A DNA stretch of 64,000 nucleotides. Origin: Oceanimonas baumannii. GTDB taxonomy: Bacteria > Pseudomonadota > Gammaproteobacteria > Enterobacterales > Aeromonadaceae. Of the stretch, positions 10,813-20,288 are shown in pieces (within the stretch, counting starts at the first letter, position 1; every line of letters begins with the position of its first letter). The DNA is taken from assembly GCF_002245495.1 (NCBI RefSeq), contig NZ_NQJF01000001.1, positions 124,001-188,000 of the forward strand, read 5' to 3'. The position numbers were made by a program, and so were the translations under genes. The notes beneath the pieces were generated by a model. That model was not told the origin of the DNA, did not search any database, and was given only the letters and a program-made list of their open reading frames with translations.

Positions 10813-13065
10813 TTATGCCATGGATGCTTCCGACTGGAACTCGAAGTGCAGGTCATCGTCTTTCAGACTGACCCGTACCGAACCGCCGCCCACCAGCTCA
10901 CCGAACAGCAATTCGCTGGCCAGCGGCTTTTTCAGTTGCTCCTGAATCACACGCCCCATCGGACGGGCTCCCATTGACTTGTCATAACCTTTTTCTGCCA
11001 GCCAGTGACGAGCCGTCTCGCTGACCTCCAGCGACACTCCCTTGGCATCCAGCTGCGCCTGCAGTTCAACAATAAACTTGTCTACCACCCGGTGAATGAT
11101 GTCAATATCAAGGTGGTTGAACCAGATGATATGATCCAGCCGGTTGCGAAACTCGGGCGCAAAGGTGCGGTTAATTTCGGTCATGGCATCATGACTGTGG
11201 TCCTGTTGCTGAAAACCGATAGATTTGCGCACGGTTTCCTGCACACCGGCGTTAGTGGTCATGACCAGAATCACATTACGGAAGTCCGCCTTGCGTCCGT
11301 TATTATCAGTCAGGGTACCGTTATCCATCACCTGCAGCAGAATATTGAACACATCCGGATGGGCTTTTTCCATCTCATCAAGCAGCAGCACCGCATGAGG
11401 ATGCTTGATCACGGCATCGGTCAGCAAACCGCCCTGATCAAAGCCCACATAGCCCGGCGGAGCACCAATAAGACGGGATACCGTATGGGCTTCCATATAT
11501 TCAGACATATCAAAGCGGATCAGTTCAATGCCGAGAATACGCGCCAGCTGCTGAGTCACCTCGGTTTTTCCCACCCCGGTAGGTCCGGCAAACAGGAAGG
11601 AGCCAATGGGCCGCTTCTCGTTGCCCAGCCCGGCACGGGTTAACTGAATGGCATCGGTCAGCACCGAAATGGCCTTATCCTGACCGAACACTACCATTTT
11701 CAGGTTGGACTCCAGATTCTTCAGCGCTTCCTTGTCGGTGCTGGAGACCGACTTCTCGGGAATACGGGCAATTTTGGCCACAATGGCTTCAATATCGCTC
11801 ACGCCAATTGTCTTTTTACGTCTGGAAGGCGGCAGCATGCGAATTTGCGCGCCGGCCTCGTCGATCACATCAATGGCCTTGTCGGGCAGGTGGCGGTCAT
11901 TAATGTATTTGGCCGACAACTCGGCGGCCGCCCGCAATGCCTTGCTGGTGTAGCGCACATCATGGTGCGATTCATAACGGCTTTTCAGCCCCTGCAGGAT
12001 CCTGGCGGTATCGTCCACGGACGGCTCCAGAATATCTATTTTCTGGAAACGCCGGGCCAAAGCCCTGTCTTTCTCAAATATCTGGCTGTATTCCTGATAG
12101 GTGGTAGAGCCCACGCAACGGATTTGCCCTCCCGACAGCAAAGGCTTGAGCAGGTTGGCTGCATCGAGCTGGCCACCGGAAGCGGCTCCGGCACCGATAA
12201 TGGTGTGGATTTCGTCGATAAACAGAATGGCACCCTTCTGCTTTTCGAACTGCTTAAGTACCGCCTTGAAACGTTTTTCAAAGTCACCACGATACTTGGT
12301 GCCTGCCAGCAACGACCCCATATCCAGGGAGTAGATAGTGCTGCCGGCAATGATCTCCGGAACGTCGTCGTGCACGATACGGTACGCCAGGCCCTCGGCG
12401 ATGGCGGTTTTCCCTACCCCGGCCTCGCCCACCAGCAAGGGGTTATTCTTGCGCCGGCGGCATAACACCTGAATGGTACGGTTTACTTCCTGATCCCGGC
12501 CGATCAGCGGATCGATACGTCCATCTTTTACCCACTGGTTCAGATTAATGACAAAGCCTTCGGTCTGATTGGTGGCCGCTTCATCATTTTGCTCTTCCTG
12601 CTGTGACGCAGGAGCATCTTCCTGCTCGCCATCCTTGCGAATGCCATGAGACAAAAAGTTGACTACATCAAGCCGCCCCACACCGACTTTTTTAAGCAGA
12701 TAAGCCGCCTGCGACTCCTGCTCACTGAAAATGGCCACCAGCACATTGGCCCCGGTCACTTCGGCATTACCAGAGGACTGAACATGGAATACGGCCCTCT
12801 GCAGCACCCGCTGGAAGCCCAGCGTCGGCTGGGTTTCAATTTCATCGTCACCCACAGGAATAAGCGGTGTGGTCTGCTCAATAAAGCTGTGAGTTTCACG
12901 CTTCAGTTGCTCCAGATCCGCACCACAAGCCATTAATGCTTCCCGTGCGGCCGGGTTTTCAAGCAGGGCCAGCAACAGGTGCTCCACCGTCATGAACTCG
13001 TGGCGAGAGCGACGGGCTTCGTTGAAGGCATCGTTCAGTGTGCTCTCAAGATCTTTGTTCAACAT
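10813..13065 (-). CDS. clpA: ATP-dependent Clp protease ATP-binding subunit ClpA
   Basis: ClpA is the AAA+ unfoldase that feeds ClpP and, with ClpS, degrades N-degron substrates. I place the start at the ATG at 13065 (MLNKDLE, as in E. coli); the in-frame GTG six bases upstream overlaps the GGGGAGG ribosome-binding site, so it is unlikely. The 750 residues comprise an N-domain (about 1-145), an acidic linker ([17 protein letters not shown]), AAA+ module 1 with GEAGVGKT and [10 protein letters not shown], and module 2 with GPTGVGKT and [14 protein letters not shown], ending in the D2 small domain ([10 protein letters not shown]). The IGL-loop region needed for ClpP docking (KSIGFQQ) is present. 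clpS is 48 bases upstream. Confidence 0.97.
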   Translation of the reverse strand: MLNKDLESTLNDAFNEARRSRHEFMTVEHLLLALLENPAAREALMACGADLEQLKRETHSFIEQTTPLIPVGDDEIETQPTLGFQRVLQRAVFHVQSSGNAEVTGANVLVAIFSEQESQAAYLLKKVGVGRLDVVNFLSHGIRKDGEQEDAPASQQEEQNDEAATNQTEGFVINLNQWVKDGRIDPLIGRDQEVNRTIQVLCRRRKNNPLLVGEAGVGKTAIAEGLAYRIVHDDVPEIIAGSTIYSLDMGSLLAGTKYRGDFEKRFKAVLKQFEKQKGAILFIDEIHTIIGAGAASGGQLDAANLLKPLLSGGQIRCVGSTTYQEYSQIFEKDRALARRFQKIDILEPSVDDTARILQGLKSRYESHHDVRYTSKALRAAAELSAKYINDRHLPDKAIDVIDEAGAQIRMLPPSRRKKTIGVSDIEAIVAKIARIPEKSVSSTDKEALKNLESNLKMVVFGQDKAISVLTDAIQLTRAGLGNEKRPIGSFLFAGPTGVGKTEVTQQLARILGIELIRFDMSEYMEAHTVSRLIGAPPGYVGFDQGGLLTDAVIKHPHAVLLLDEMEKAHPDVFNILLQVMDNGTLTDNNGRKADFRNVILVMTTNAGVQETVRKSIGFQQQDHSHDAMTEINRTFAPEFRNRLDHIIWFNHLDIDIIHRVVDKFIVELQAQLDAKGVSLEVSETARHWLAEKGYDKSMGARPMGRVIQEQLKKPLASELLFGELVGGGSVRVSLKDDDLHFEFQSEASMA

Positions 13066-13113
13066 AGGCACCTCCCCTAAAAAACCTCGATAACCCCTGA
13101 CTACAGGTTATCT

Positions 13114-13431
13114 TCACGCCTGCTCCATGGTGCACAACAGCGGGTGTTCGTGCGTACGGGCAAACTTGTTCACTTGCGCAACCTTGGTTTCTGCAATCTC
13201 TGCGGTAAATTCTCCGCATACTCCTTTGCCCTGATAATGAACCGATAACATCACCTCGGTGGCTCTGTCCATGTCCATGGAAAAAAATTTCTGCAACACT
13301 TCTACAACAAAATCCATGGGTGTGTAGTCGTCATTGTTCAGGATGACTTTATACATAGGAGGGGGCTGCAGCGCTGTTTCTTCCGCCTCTTTCAGTTTGT
13401 CATCAAGGGTATGCTGTGTTCTCCTGCCCAT
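13114..13431 (-). CDS. clpS: ATP-dependent Clp protease adaptor ClpS
   Basis: ClpS captures proteins with primary N-degrons (Leu, Phe, Trp, Tyr) and delivers them to ClpA. The 105 residues include the substrate pocket motif [20 protein letters not shown] (about residues 27-46) with the conserved N-D-D-Y-T and M, plus the VHYQGKG and HPLLC ends. An unstructured N-terminal extension precedes it, as expected. It is the first gene of clpS-clpA and divergent from cspD. Confidence 0.97.
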   Translation of the reverse strand: MGRRTQHTLDDKLKEAEETALQPPPMYKVILNNDDYTPMDFVVEVLQKFFSMDMDRATEVMLSVHYQGKGVCGEFTAEIAETKVAQVNKFARTHEHPLLCTMEQA

Positions 13432-13639
13432 ATCATTACTCTAAATCACGGGATTGATTCCTGCTACCGGAGTAGCGTAACGGTCGCTTTTTCATTGCCC
13501 TTGATTCCACCCTACCGACTGTACCGAGCCTGTCAACCATGATGCCTTGCAGGCCTTGGGTTTTGCATTGAAGCGCCGCGCTTCATTCATGCAACACTTG
13601 ACTCCCACTCCGGTTGCTCTAGAGTGGATAGCTGGCAGT

Positions 13640-13705
13640 CAATTAAGCTTCGAATGAAACTTAATTGTATGGCCGCATCCGGCGAAAAAGCGCTGTATTT
13701 ATAAT
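13640..13705 (+). promoter_or_regulatory. cspD upstream region: inverted repeat and -10 box
   Basis: The clpS/cspD divergent gap (13432-13762) holds no gene. It contains an inverted repeat CAATTAAG (13640-13647) N12 CTTAATTG (13660-13667) and a consensus TATAAT (13700-13705) about 58 bases before the cspD ATG. No good -35 hexamer stands at the right distance (ATCCGG at 13677), so the promoter may need an activator or another sigma factor. In E. coli cspD is induced in stationary phase. Confidence 0.4.
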
Positions 13706-13762
13706 GGGCCACTGCCATTTTCTCAATGTTGTTTAGGATGTTTGAGTAAAAGGATGCACACT

Positions 13763-13978
13763 ATGACAACCGGAACGGTTAAGTGGTTTAATAACGCGAA
13801 AGGGTTTGGTTTTATCTGCCCGACTGAAGGAGGAGAAGATGTGTTTGCACATTTTTCCACTATTCAGATGGACGGATACCGTACCCTGAAAGCGGGCCAG
13901 GTCGTTCGATACGAAATACAAAAAGGCCCTAAGGGTAACCATGCCGTGAGCATAGTACCCGATGGACAGCCTATATAA
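13763..13978 (+). CDS. cspD: cold-shock domain protein CspD
   Basis: A cold-shock-domain single-strand-binding protein of the CspD subtype, which in E. coli inhibits replication in stationary phase. The ATG at 13763 has AAGGA eight bases upstream and gives 71 residues starting MTTGTVKWFNNAKGFG; in-frame TTG/ATG codons further upstream lack spacing for a ribosome-binding site. RNP1 (KGFGFI, residues 13-18) and RNP2 (VFAHFS, about 30-35) are intact, and the STIQMDGYRTLKAGQ stretch is CspD-like. It is shorter at the C-terminus than the 74-residue E. coli protein. Divergent from clpS, a conserved arrangement. Confidence 0.95.
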   Translation: MTTGTVKWFNNAKGFGFICPTEGGEDVFAHFSTIQMDGYRTLKAGQVVRYEIQKGPKGNHAVSIVPDGQPI

Positions 13979-14008
13979 TAAGCACGGGAAGCACACCATT
14001 TCCCAGTA

Positions 14009-14035
14009 AGAAGGGGCGCAACTGCGCCTCTTCTT
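14009..14035 (+). terminator. terminator hairpin between cspD and the DedA-like gene
   Basis: AAGAAGGGGCGCA pairs with TGCGCCTCTTCTT (14009-14035, one G-T pair), very small loop, with pyrimidine-rich ends. It lies between two convergent genes and probably serves both. Confidence 0.6.
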
Positions 14036-14037
14036 CG

Positions 14038-14637
14038 TTATAGGGAATTCAGCCAGTAACTAACGCCATATCCCAACAGGGCCAGCCCCAACAGGGCAAC
14101 ACCCAGCGTTCTGGCATGCTGCTGCCACAACAACAGGGCCCGTTTTCCGGTCAGCCGGACCAGCAGCGCCAGCCCGAAATAACGAACGCCCCGGCCAATG
14201 GCCGATGCCAGCATAAACAACCAGAGTGAATAACCCACCGCGCCGGCAGCCAGCATGGCGACCTGAAACGGCACCGGGGTAATTCCCACCATCACGATGG
14301 CCATAAAGCCATCCTGCTTCAGCGTGTCACTGAAGGTATCAAACGCATCCTGCCCACCGGCAAACTGCAAAATCCCCACTCCCAGGCTGTCGAACAGCCA
14401 GGCCCCAAGGCCATACCCTGCCAGGGCACCGGCCAGGCAGCCGGCCAGGGCGGCAGCCGCCAGTTGCCACAAGCGCCGTTGCTCAATTAAGAACAGCGGG
14501 ATCAGCAATAACTCCAGAGGAATGGGCACAATCACGGCCTCCAGCATAGAGGCCACAAACACCACCGGCAGTAACCGGCGAGAGCCGGTAAACTTCTGCA
14601 GCCAGCCCGGTAACTGCATTTGCATATCACTCATCAT
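14038..14637 (-). CDS. VTT/DedA-like membrane protein (YqaA family)
   Basis: A 199-residue integral inner-membrane protein with the VTT (SNARE-associated, DedA-like) pattern of the short YqaA group: a first helix with E-x-x-x-x-P-I-P (SMLEAVIVPIPLELLLIP, about residues 30-47), a glycine-rich second helix (AGCLAGALAGYGLGAW), and a GITPVPFQVAMLAAG re-entrant segment followed by GRGVRYFGLA. DedA-type proteins are linked to lipid carrier recycling and membrane homeostasis; a precise function for YqaA is not known to me. The gene is alone, convergent with cspD and divergent from glnD. Confidence 0.85.
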   Translation of the reverse strand: MMSDMQMQLPGWLQKFTGSRRLLPVVFVASMLEAVIVPIPLELLLIPLFLIEQRRLWQLAAAALAGCLAGALAGYGLGAWLFDSLGVGILQFAGGQDAFDTFSDTLKQDGFMAIVMVGITPVPFQVAMLAAGAVGYSLWLFMLASAIGRGVRYFGLALLVRLTGKRALLLWQQHARTLGVALLGLALLGYGVSYWLNSL

Positions 14638-14743
14638 CCGGCTCCCTGTCTGTAAATGTTTCAGTGTGCCAGAGTTCTGGCGGCTTTTCCCCGGCGGTGG
14701 GCTTTGTTAAGTTAAAGACTGACACTTAACGTGGACCCAGCCC

Positions 14744-17374
14744 ATGGACGCCAACCTGCTCGCCCCAGCCCTGTTATCCCCTGATGAACTTACCATTTCA
14801 CGCTGCAAGGAAATACTTTCCCGCCTGCAAAGCTGGCTGGAACAGCGCTTTGAAGCCGGAGACGATATCAATGAACTGGTCTGTCTGCGTTCCCAGCATA
14901 TGGATCAGCTGCTCACCGGGCTGTGGGCCCGCCATGGTCTGGCACAGCAGAATGAGTTGGCTCTGGTCGCCGTCGGGGGCTATGGTCGGGGCGAGCTGCA
15001 CCCTTGCTCCGATATCGATTTACTGGTGCTGAGCCGGCACCGGCACCATGAAGCGTTCAACGAGCGCATCGGACATTTTGTCACTCAGCTGTGGGATCTG
15101 CACCTGGAAGTCGGCCACAGCGTACGTACCGTCGCCGAGTGTGTGACACAGGGCGAGCACGACATTACCGTGGCCACCAATCTGATTGAAGCCAGGCTGA
15201 TCACAGGTTGCTACGACACCTTTGCCGATCTCTCACAGGCCACGGCACCGGATCGGTTCTGGCCCAGTCAGGCATTTTTTGAAGCCAAACGCAGCGAACA
15301 AGAGCAGCGTCACCGCCAGTTTCACGACAGCAGCTACAAGCTGGAGCCGGATATTAAGAACAGCCCCGGTGGACTGCGGGATATTCAGACCATCAGCTGG
15401 GTAGCCCGGCGGCACTTCGGCGCCACAACCCTGGGTGAGATGGCCAGTCATGGTTTTCTCAGTGATGCAGAATTCGACGAGTTGCAGGACTGTCAGAACT
15501 TTCTGTGGAAACTGCGTTTTGCCCTGCACACCGTGACCGGCAGGGCCGATAACCGCCTGTTGTTTGATCGCCAACGGGCCGTGGCCATGGCGCTGGGCTA
15601 TGCCGGTGAAGGTAATCAGCCCATCGAATACATGATGAAGCGTTATTATCAGACGGTACGCCGGGTGGCCGAACTGAACGAACTGCTGTTACAGCTGTTT
15701 GACGAAGCCATTCTCGGGCACATTGCCATGGATGTAAAAACCCTCACACCGGAGTTCCGTCTGCGTGGCCGGCTGATCGATCTGGCCGATCCCGAACTGT
15801 TTATGCACGAGCCGGCCGCAATATTACGGTTGTTTTATCAAATTGCCGCCTGCCCGCAGATCACCGGCATCTATTCCAGCACCCTGCGCGAGTTACGCGA
15901 AGCCCGCCGGACCCAGCACATTTTTTTATGCGAACGGGCCGACTGCCGCCGTCTGTTTATGATGCTGTTACGTCATCCCGGCAGCGGCCGCCTGGCCCTG
16001 CCCCTGATGCATCGCTATGGCGTACTGGCCGCTTATTTTCCGCAATGGAGCAAGATTGTGGGCCAGATGCAGTTCGATATGTTTCATGCCTACCCGGTAG
16101 ATGAACACACCTATCGCGTCCTGAAAAACATCAACGGCTTCCGCGAGCCCGGTAGCCAGCGCCGGCACCCGCTGTGTCATAACATCAGCAACCGGTTACG
16201 CAAACCCGAACTGTTACTGCTCGCCGGCCTGTTTCATGACATAGCCAAAGGCCGGGGCGGTGACCACTCCACTCTGGGGGCCGACGATGCGCTGGCATTC
16301 TGCATGGCGCACGGGCTGGATCGCTCCGATGCCCGCCTGGTGTCCTGGCTGGTACGCCAGCATCTGCTGATGTCGGTCACTGCCCAGCGCCGGGATATAC
16401 ACGATCCGGACGTTATTCGTGAATTTGCCACTCAGGTACGGGATGAGCTGCATCTTGATTTTCTCTATTGCCTGACAGTAGCCGATATTTGTGCCACCAA
16501 CGATACGCTGTGGAATGACTGGAAAGGAAGCCTGTTGCGCGATCTCTACTTCTCTACTCAGAAAGCATTACGACGGGGACTGGAAAACCCACCGGATCTT
16601 CGCCTGCGCATTCGGGAAAACCAGCAGCAGGCCCGCCGTCTGCTGGATCATCTGGATACATCTTACGAACAGGTCAAATCCCTCTGGACCCGGTTTCCTG
16701 CAGATTATTTTCTGCGCCACACTCCCGAGCAAATCGCCTGGCACAGCCGTCATATTCTGGCTCATGCAAAAGAAGAACATCCGCTGGTGCAGATCAGCCA
16801 GCAGCCTGGCCGGGGCGGCAGCGAGCTGTTTATTTACAGCCCCGACTCCCCCAACCTGTTCGGCCGGGTGGCGGCAGCACTGGATCAAAAGAACCTGAAT
16901 ATTCATGACGCCCAGATCATGACCTCAAAAGACGGCTATGCACTGGACACCTTTATTGTGCTGGAGCCCGATGGTCAACCGGTCAGTGGCGACCGGCTGA
17001 CTGATCTTTGCCGGGATCTGGCCGACGCCCTGGCCAGTAGCCTGGCACCGGTCATTCGTGCCAGGCCCCCTTCCCGCCGTCACCGTGAATTTTATGTCCC
17101 CACCCAGGTTCACTTTCTGCAGCCGGCCCGTCCCAGCAAACGTACCCTGATGGAACTGGTAGCGCTCGACACCCCCGGTCTTCTGGCCCGTATCGGTGCC
17201 GTTTTCAGCCGGCTGAGTCTGAATCTGCACGCCGCCAAAATCACCACCATCGGCGAGCGGGTGGAAGACTTTTTCAGCCTGACCAATGCTCAGAATTGCC
17301 CACTAACTGAGCAGGAGCAGCAGCAATTACGAGAAAAGTTGGTGGATGAACTCAAACAAAGAGACAAAATGTGA
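14744..17374 (+). CDS. glnD: [protein-PII] uridylyltransferase/uridylyl-removing enzyme
   Basis: GlnD senses glutamine and adds or removes UMP on PII proteins, controlling glutamine synthetase and nitrogen regulation. The 876 residues (890 in E. coli) show all domains: nucleotidyltransferase with GGYGRGELHPCSDIDLL at about 78-94 (D90 and D92 likely metal ligands), a linker, an HD hydrolase (LFHDIAKGRGGDHS, about 497-510), and two ACT domains starting near 690 and 799 (PNLFGRVAAALD; DTPGLLARIGAVF). An inverted repeat GTTAAGT N11 ACTTAAC lies at 14706-14730, just upstream of the start. glnD-dapD adjacency matches E. coli; map, which precedes it there, is not present. Confidence 0.97.
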   Translation: MDANLLAPALLSPDELTISRCKEILSRLQSWLEQRFEAGDDINELVCLRSQHMDQLLTGLWARHGLAQQNELALVAVGGYGRGELHPCSDIDLLVLSRHRHHEAFNERIGHFVTQLWDLHLEVGHSVRTVAECVTQGEHDITVATNLIEARLITGCYDTFADLSQATAPDRFWPSQAFFEAKRSEQEQRHRQFHDSSYKLEPDIKNSPGGLRDIQTISWVARRHFGATTLGEMASHGFLSDAEFDELQDCQNFLWKLRFALHTVTGRADNRLLFDRQRAVAMALGYAGEGNQPIEYMMKRYYQTVRRVAELNELLLQLFDEAILGHIAMDVKTLTPEFRLRGRLIDLADPELFMHEPAAILRLFYQIAACPQITGIYSSTLRELREARRTQHIFLCERADCRRLFMMLLRHPGSGRLALPLMHRYGVLAAYFPQWSKIVGQMQFDMFHAYPVDEHTYRVLKNINGFREPGSQRRHPLCHNISNRLRKPELLLLAGLFHDIAKGRGGDHSTLGADDALAFCMAHGLDRSDARLVSWLVRQHLLMSVTAQRRDIHDPDVIREFATQVRDELHLDFLYCLTVADICATNDTLWNDWKGSLLRDLYFSTQKALRRGLENPPDLRLRIRENQQQARRLLDHLDTSYEQVKSLWTRFPADYFLRHTPEQIAWHSRHILAHAKEEHPLVQISQQPGRGGSELFIYSPDSPNLFGRVAAALDQKNLNIHDAQIMTSKDGYALDTFIVLEPDGQPVSGDRLTDLCRDLADALASSLAPVIRARPPSRRHREFYVPTQVHFLQPARPSKRTLMELVALDTPGLLARIGAVFSRLSLNLHAAKITTIGERVEDFFSLTNAQNCPLTEQEQQQLREKLVDELKQRDKM

Positions 17375-17425
17375 TAAAAGGTGCATCAATATCAGGAACA
17401 GCTAAAAATTAACGGAGTGAACACC

Positions 17426-18457
17426 ATGGCAAACTTTGCTTTCGGTCTGGGTGTGGGCACCAAGTCCGCCAAGGGAGACTGGCTGGAGGTTTATTACAAC
17501 CAGCCGCTGCTGAACGCCGATGAGGCACTGCTCAAGGCCGTTGCCGGCAAACTGGGCTACGAAGGCGGTAATGCAGCCATTGAGATCAACGCCGCTCAAC
17601 TCAGCGAACTGAAAACCGCTTTTTTGTCTGTTGATGCCAATGAGCAGGCCGATATTGCGGACATCCTGGAGGGCACCGCTCAGCCGTTGGTGGTCACCAT
17701 TCTGGAAACAGACAGTGCTCCCGCCAGCACCGCCGAGGTATACCTCAAGCTGGCGCTGCTGTCTCATCGCCTGGTCAAGCCCCATGGGCTGGATCTGTCC
17801 GGCATGTTTGGTCTTCTGCCCAACGTGGCCTGGACCAGCGAAGGAGCGATTGCCGTGGACGAGCTGGCCAGACGCCAGCTGCAGGCCCGTGCCAAAGGAC
17901 ATACCATCAGTGTGAACTCCGTAGACAAGTTCCCCAAAATGACCGATTACGTTGTGCCTGCCGGCGTACGTATCGGCGACGCTTCCCGCATTCGTCTGGG
18001 CGCTCATGTGGGCGAAGGAACCACAGTGATGCACGAAGGTTTCATCAACTTTAACGCCGGAACCCTGGGCGTAAGCATGGTGGAAGGCCGCATCTCTGCC
18101 GGTGTCGTTGTCGGCAACGGTTCCGATCTGGGCGGTGGCTGCTCCACCATGGGCACCCTGTCCGGTGGCGGTAACATCGTTATCTCCGTGGGCGAAGGCA
18201 GCCTGCTGGGTGCCAATGCCGGCCTCGGCATTCCGCTGGGAGATCGCTGCACCATCGAGTCCGGCCTGTATATCACTGCCGGTGCCAAGGTCAGCGTACT
18301 GGATGATCAGAACAATGAAGTTCAGACGGTAAAAGCAGCCGATCTGGCCGGCAAACCGGATCTGCTGTTCCGTCGCAACTCCCAGACCGGACGCATTGAA
18401 GTAAAAACCAACAAGTCTGCCATTGAACTGAACGCCGAGCTGCACAAGCACAACTAA
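17426..18457 (+). CDS. dapD: 2,3,4,5-tetrahydropyridine-2,6-dicarboxylate N-succinyltransferase
   Basis: DapD transfers succinyl from succinyl-CoA to tetrahydrodipicolinate in lysine and meso-diaminopimelate synthesis. I start at the ATG at 17426 (MANFAFGLGVGTK) with GGAG nine bases upstream, giving 343 residues; an earlier in-frame start lacks a ribosome-binding site. This is the long DapD type (as in Pseudomonas, about 344) rather than the 274-residue E. coli type. An N-terminal globular domain of about 165 residues is followed by hexapeptide repeats of a left-handed beta helix (VRIGDASRIRLGAHVGEGT, then GNGSDLGGGCSTMGTLSGGG). It lies 51 bases after glnD and is followed by a strong terminator. 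Confidence 0.95.
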   Translation: MANFAFGLGVGTKSAKGDWLEVYYNQPLLNADEALLKAVAGKLGYEGGNAAIEINAAQLSELKTAFLSVDANEQADIADILEGTAQPLVVTILETDSAPASTAEVYLKLALLSHRLVKPHGLDLSGMFGLLPNVAWTSEGAIAVDELARRQLQARAKGHTISVNSVDKFPKMTDYVVPAGVRIGDASRIRLGAHVGEGTTVMHEGFINFNAGTLGVSMVEGRISAGVVVGNGSDLGGGCSTMGTLSGGGNIVISVGEGSLLGANAGLGIPLGDRCTIESGLYITAGAKVSVLDDQNNEVQTVKAADLAGKPDLLFRRNSQTGRIEVKTNKSAIELNAELHKHN

Positions 18458-18477
18458 GCGTTCTTTATTATGGAAAT

Positions 18478-18512
18478 AAAAGCGGTGCTGTTAATAACAG
18501 CGCCGCTTTTTT
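18478..18512 (+). terminator. Rho-independent terminator of dapD
   Basis: A 12-base stem (AGCGGTGCTGTT 18481-18492 with AACAGCGCCGCT 18496-18507, one G-T pair), a three-base loop, and six T residues (18507-18512). Confidence 0.9.
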
Positions 18513-18610
18513 ATGCAGGCGTCTATAAAAACATCAACCTGAATATAATTCTGTTATGATGCGTGCCCGCCGCTTTGGCCTTTTTCACCCTTAATACAAC
18601 AGAGCCTTTT

Positions 18611-19990
18611 GTGACCAATACTGATTTCTCCACGCTGCCACTGTCTCCCGCCCTGCTTGACAACCTCGCCAGCCTGAATTTTACCCGGATGACCCCCATT
18701 CAGGCCCAGGGCCTGCCTCTGGTGCTGGCCGGCAAGGATGTAATCGCACAGGCCAGTACCGGCAGCGGCAAAACCCTGGCCTTTGGCCTGGGTCTGTTAA
18801 TGCGCCTGAATACCCAACACAACCGGGTGCAGGCCATGGTCTTATGCCCTACCCGGGAGCTGGCGGATCAGGTGGCCAGAGAGCTGCGCAAACTGGCCAG
18901 AACCATGCAAAATGTAAAGCTGGTCGCCTTATGCGGTGGCTCTCCGACCTCGGCACAAACCGCCACTCTGCAATTTGGTGCTCATATCGTGGTTGGCACC
19001 CCCGGCCGCATTCTCAAGCACCTGCAACAAGAAACCCTGACGCTGGACGCACTCAACACACTGGTGCTGGATGAAGCGGATCGTATGCTCGATATGGGCT
19101 TTGCCGAAGACATTCAAAAGGTCGTCGCCTTTGCCCCCAAGGAACGCCAGACCCTGCTGTTTTCTGCTACCTATCCGACGGAAATCAACGAGCTCAGCCG
19201 GGGGTTACAGAACCAGCCAGCCTCCATCTCTGTGGCCGACGAGCAAAACGGCGGAAATATCGTGGAGTTGTTGTTTGAGGTAACCCCGGAGCAACGTAAA
19301 ACCGCGCTCTCGACTCTGCTGGCTCATTATGCTCCCGCCTCCGCGGTGGTGTTCTGTAATACCAAACGGGCCTGTCAGGAGGTGGCCGATCATCTTAACA
19401 GCCAGGGCTTTGCCGCCCTGGCCCTGAACGGTGATCTGGAACAAAGAGAGCGGGATCAGGTACTGGTGCGCTTTGCCAATGGCAGTGCCAATATTCTGGT
19501 CGCAACGGACGTTGCTGCCCGGGGACTGGATATTCACGAGCTGGAGGCCGTCATCAATTATGAGGTCACTCAGGATCCTCAGGTACATGTGCACCGCATT
19601 GGCCGTACCGGTCGTGCCGGTCATCAGGGCCTGGCTCTCAGCCTTTACAGTGCAAAAGAAGCATACCGGGTGAACATGATTGAAGAGTATCAGCGCACGC
19701 CCATGGCCCATGGAGACCTGAGCTCGCTCGATGCGGCAGCGCTGCCCCGCAGCCCCGATATGGTTACCCTGAACATTGCCGGCGGCCGGAAGACCAAGAT
19801 CCGCGCCGGCGATATTCTCGGTGCCCTGACCCGTGATGCCGGCATCAATGGTGAGCAAGTCGGCAAAATCGACATCACCGACATGCAGTCTTATGTGGCC
19901 ATCCACAAAGATGTGGCCAGGCAGGCACTGAAGCACCTGCAACAAGGCAAGATCAAAGGCCGCAGCGTGCGGGTCAGCCGGCTGGGCTAA
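18611..19990 (+). CDS. dbpA: ATP-dependent RNA helicase DbpA
   Basis: DbpA is the DEAD-box helicase specific for hairpin 92 of 23S rRNA in 50S assembly. I choose the GTG at 18611 (then TNTDFSTLPLSP, matching the family N-terminus), giving 459 residues (457 in E. coli). A GTG at 18563 is also in frame but lies close behind a TATAAT hexamer (18544-18549) and would be almost leaderless. Motifs: Q motif region MTPIQAQGLP, Walker A ASTGSGKT, PTRELADQ, TPGRIL, DEAD (VLDEADRM), SAT (LFSATYP), HRIGRTGRAG, and a C-terminal RNA-recognition domain (LNIAGGRKTKIRAGDILGAL) that gives rRNA specificity. It is convergent with the gene ending at 20006 with only 15 bases between stops and no hairpin. Confidence 0.94.
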   Translation: MTNTDFSTLPLSPALLDNLASLNFTRMTPIQAQGLPLVLAGKDVIAQASTGSGKTLAFGLGLLMRLNTQHNRVQAMVLCPTRELADQVARELRKLARTMQNVKLVALCGGSPTSAQTATLQFGAHIVVGTPGRILKHLQQETLTLDALNTLVLDEADRMLDMGFAEDIQKVVAFAPKERQTLLFSATYPTEINELSRGLQNQPASISVADEQNGGNIVELLFEVTPEQRKTALSTLLAHYAPASAVVFCNTKRACQEVADHLNSQGFAALALNGDLEQRERDQVLVRFANGSANILVATDVAARGLDIHELEAVINYEVTQDPQVHVHRIGRTGRAGHQGLALSLYSAKEAYRVNMIEEYQRTPMAHGDLSSLDAAALPRSPDMVTLNIAGGRKTKIRAGDILGALTRDAGINGEQVGKIDITDMQSYVAIHKDVARQALKHLQQGKIKGRSVRVSRLG

Positions 19991-20005
19991 CGCTCAGTAA
20001 CAGGA

Positions 20006-20272
20006 CTACGACTCGTTAAAATGATGGTGAATGTAATCAATCTTGGCCATAAACTGGTCTTTTAACGCACCGGTGGCGTAGTCAAAGTGATAACTTTGAT
20101 GAAAGTTCAGCTGTAACTTAACGCCACTGCCTTCCAGCAACACGCTGTAACCATCAAAATCACTTTTGGCCACAATGCCTTCCAGCATGTGGCCCTCTTC
20201 ATAAGGCTCACCAAAACGCCGGATTTTGTCGAACACTTCGAGAATAATGCGGTTATCCAGTTCATTTTGCAT
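20006..20272 (-). CDS. small conserved protein, DUF3081-like (function unknown)
   Basis: An 88-residue cytosolic protein, MQNELDNRIILEVFDKIR at the start and HHHFNES at the end, no signal peptide or membrane segment. I chose the ATG at 20272 because GAGGAAA precedes it at good spacing; the open frame runs further upstream into the permease gene but there it is out of the permease frame and Trp/Tyr-rich, so not coding. The sequence reminds me of the gammaproteobacterial DUF3081 family, but I cannot confirm this. It lies 16 bases after the permease stop and is likely cotranscribed with it. The function is unknown. Confidence 0.75.
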   Translation of the reverse strand: MQNELDNRIILEVFDKIRRFGEPYEEGHMLEGIVAKSDFDGYSVLLEGSGVKLQLNFHQSYHFDYATGALKDQFMAKIDYIHHHFNES

Positions 20273-20288
20273 TGATTTTTCCTCTGTG

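Noticed and set aside
17402-18451. A 349-codon minus-strand frame over dapD
   Set aside because: Antisense shadow of dapD, covering exactly the same interval, with no domain.
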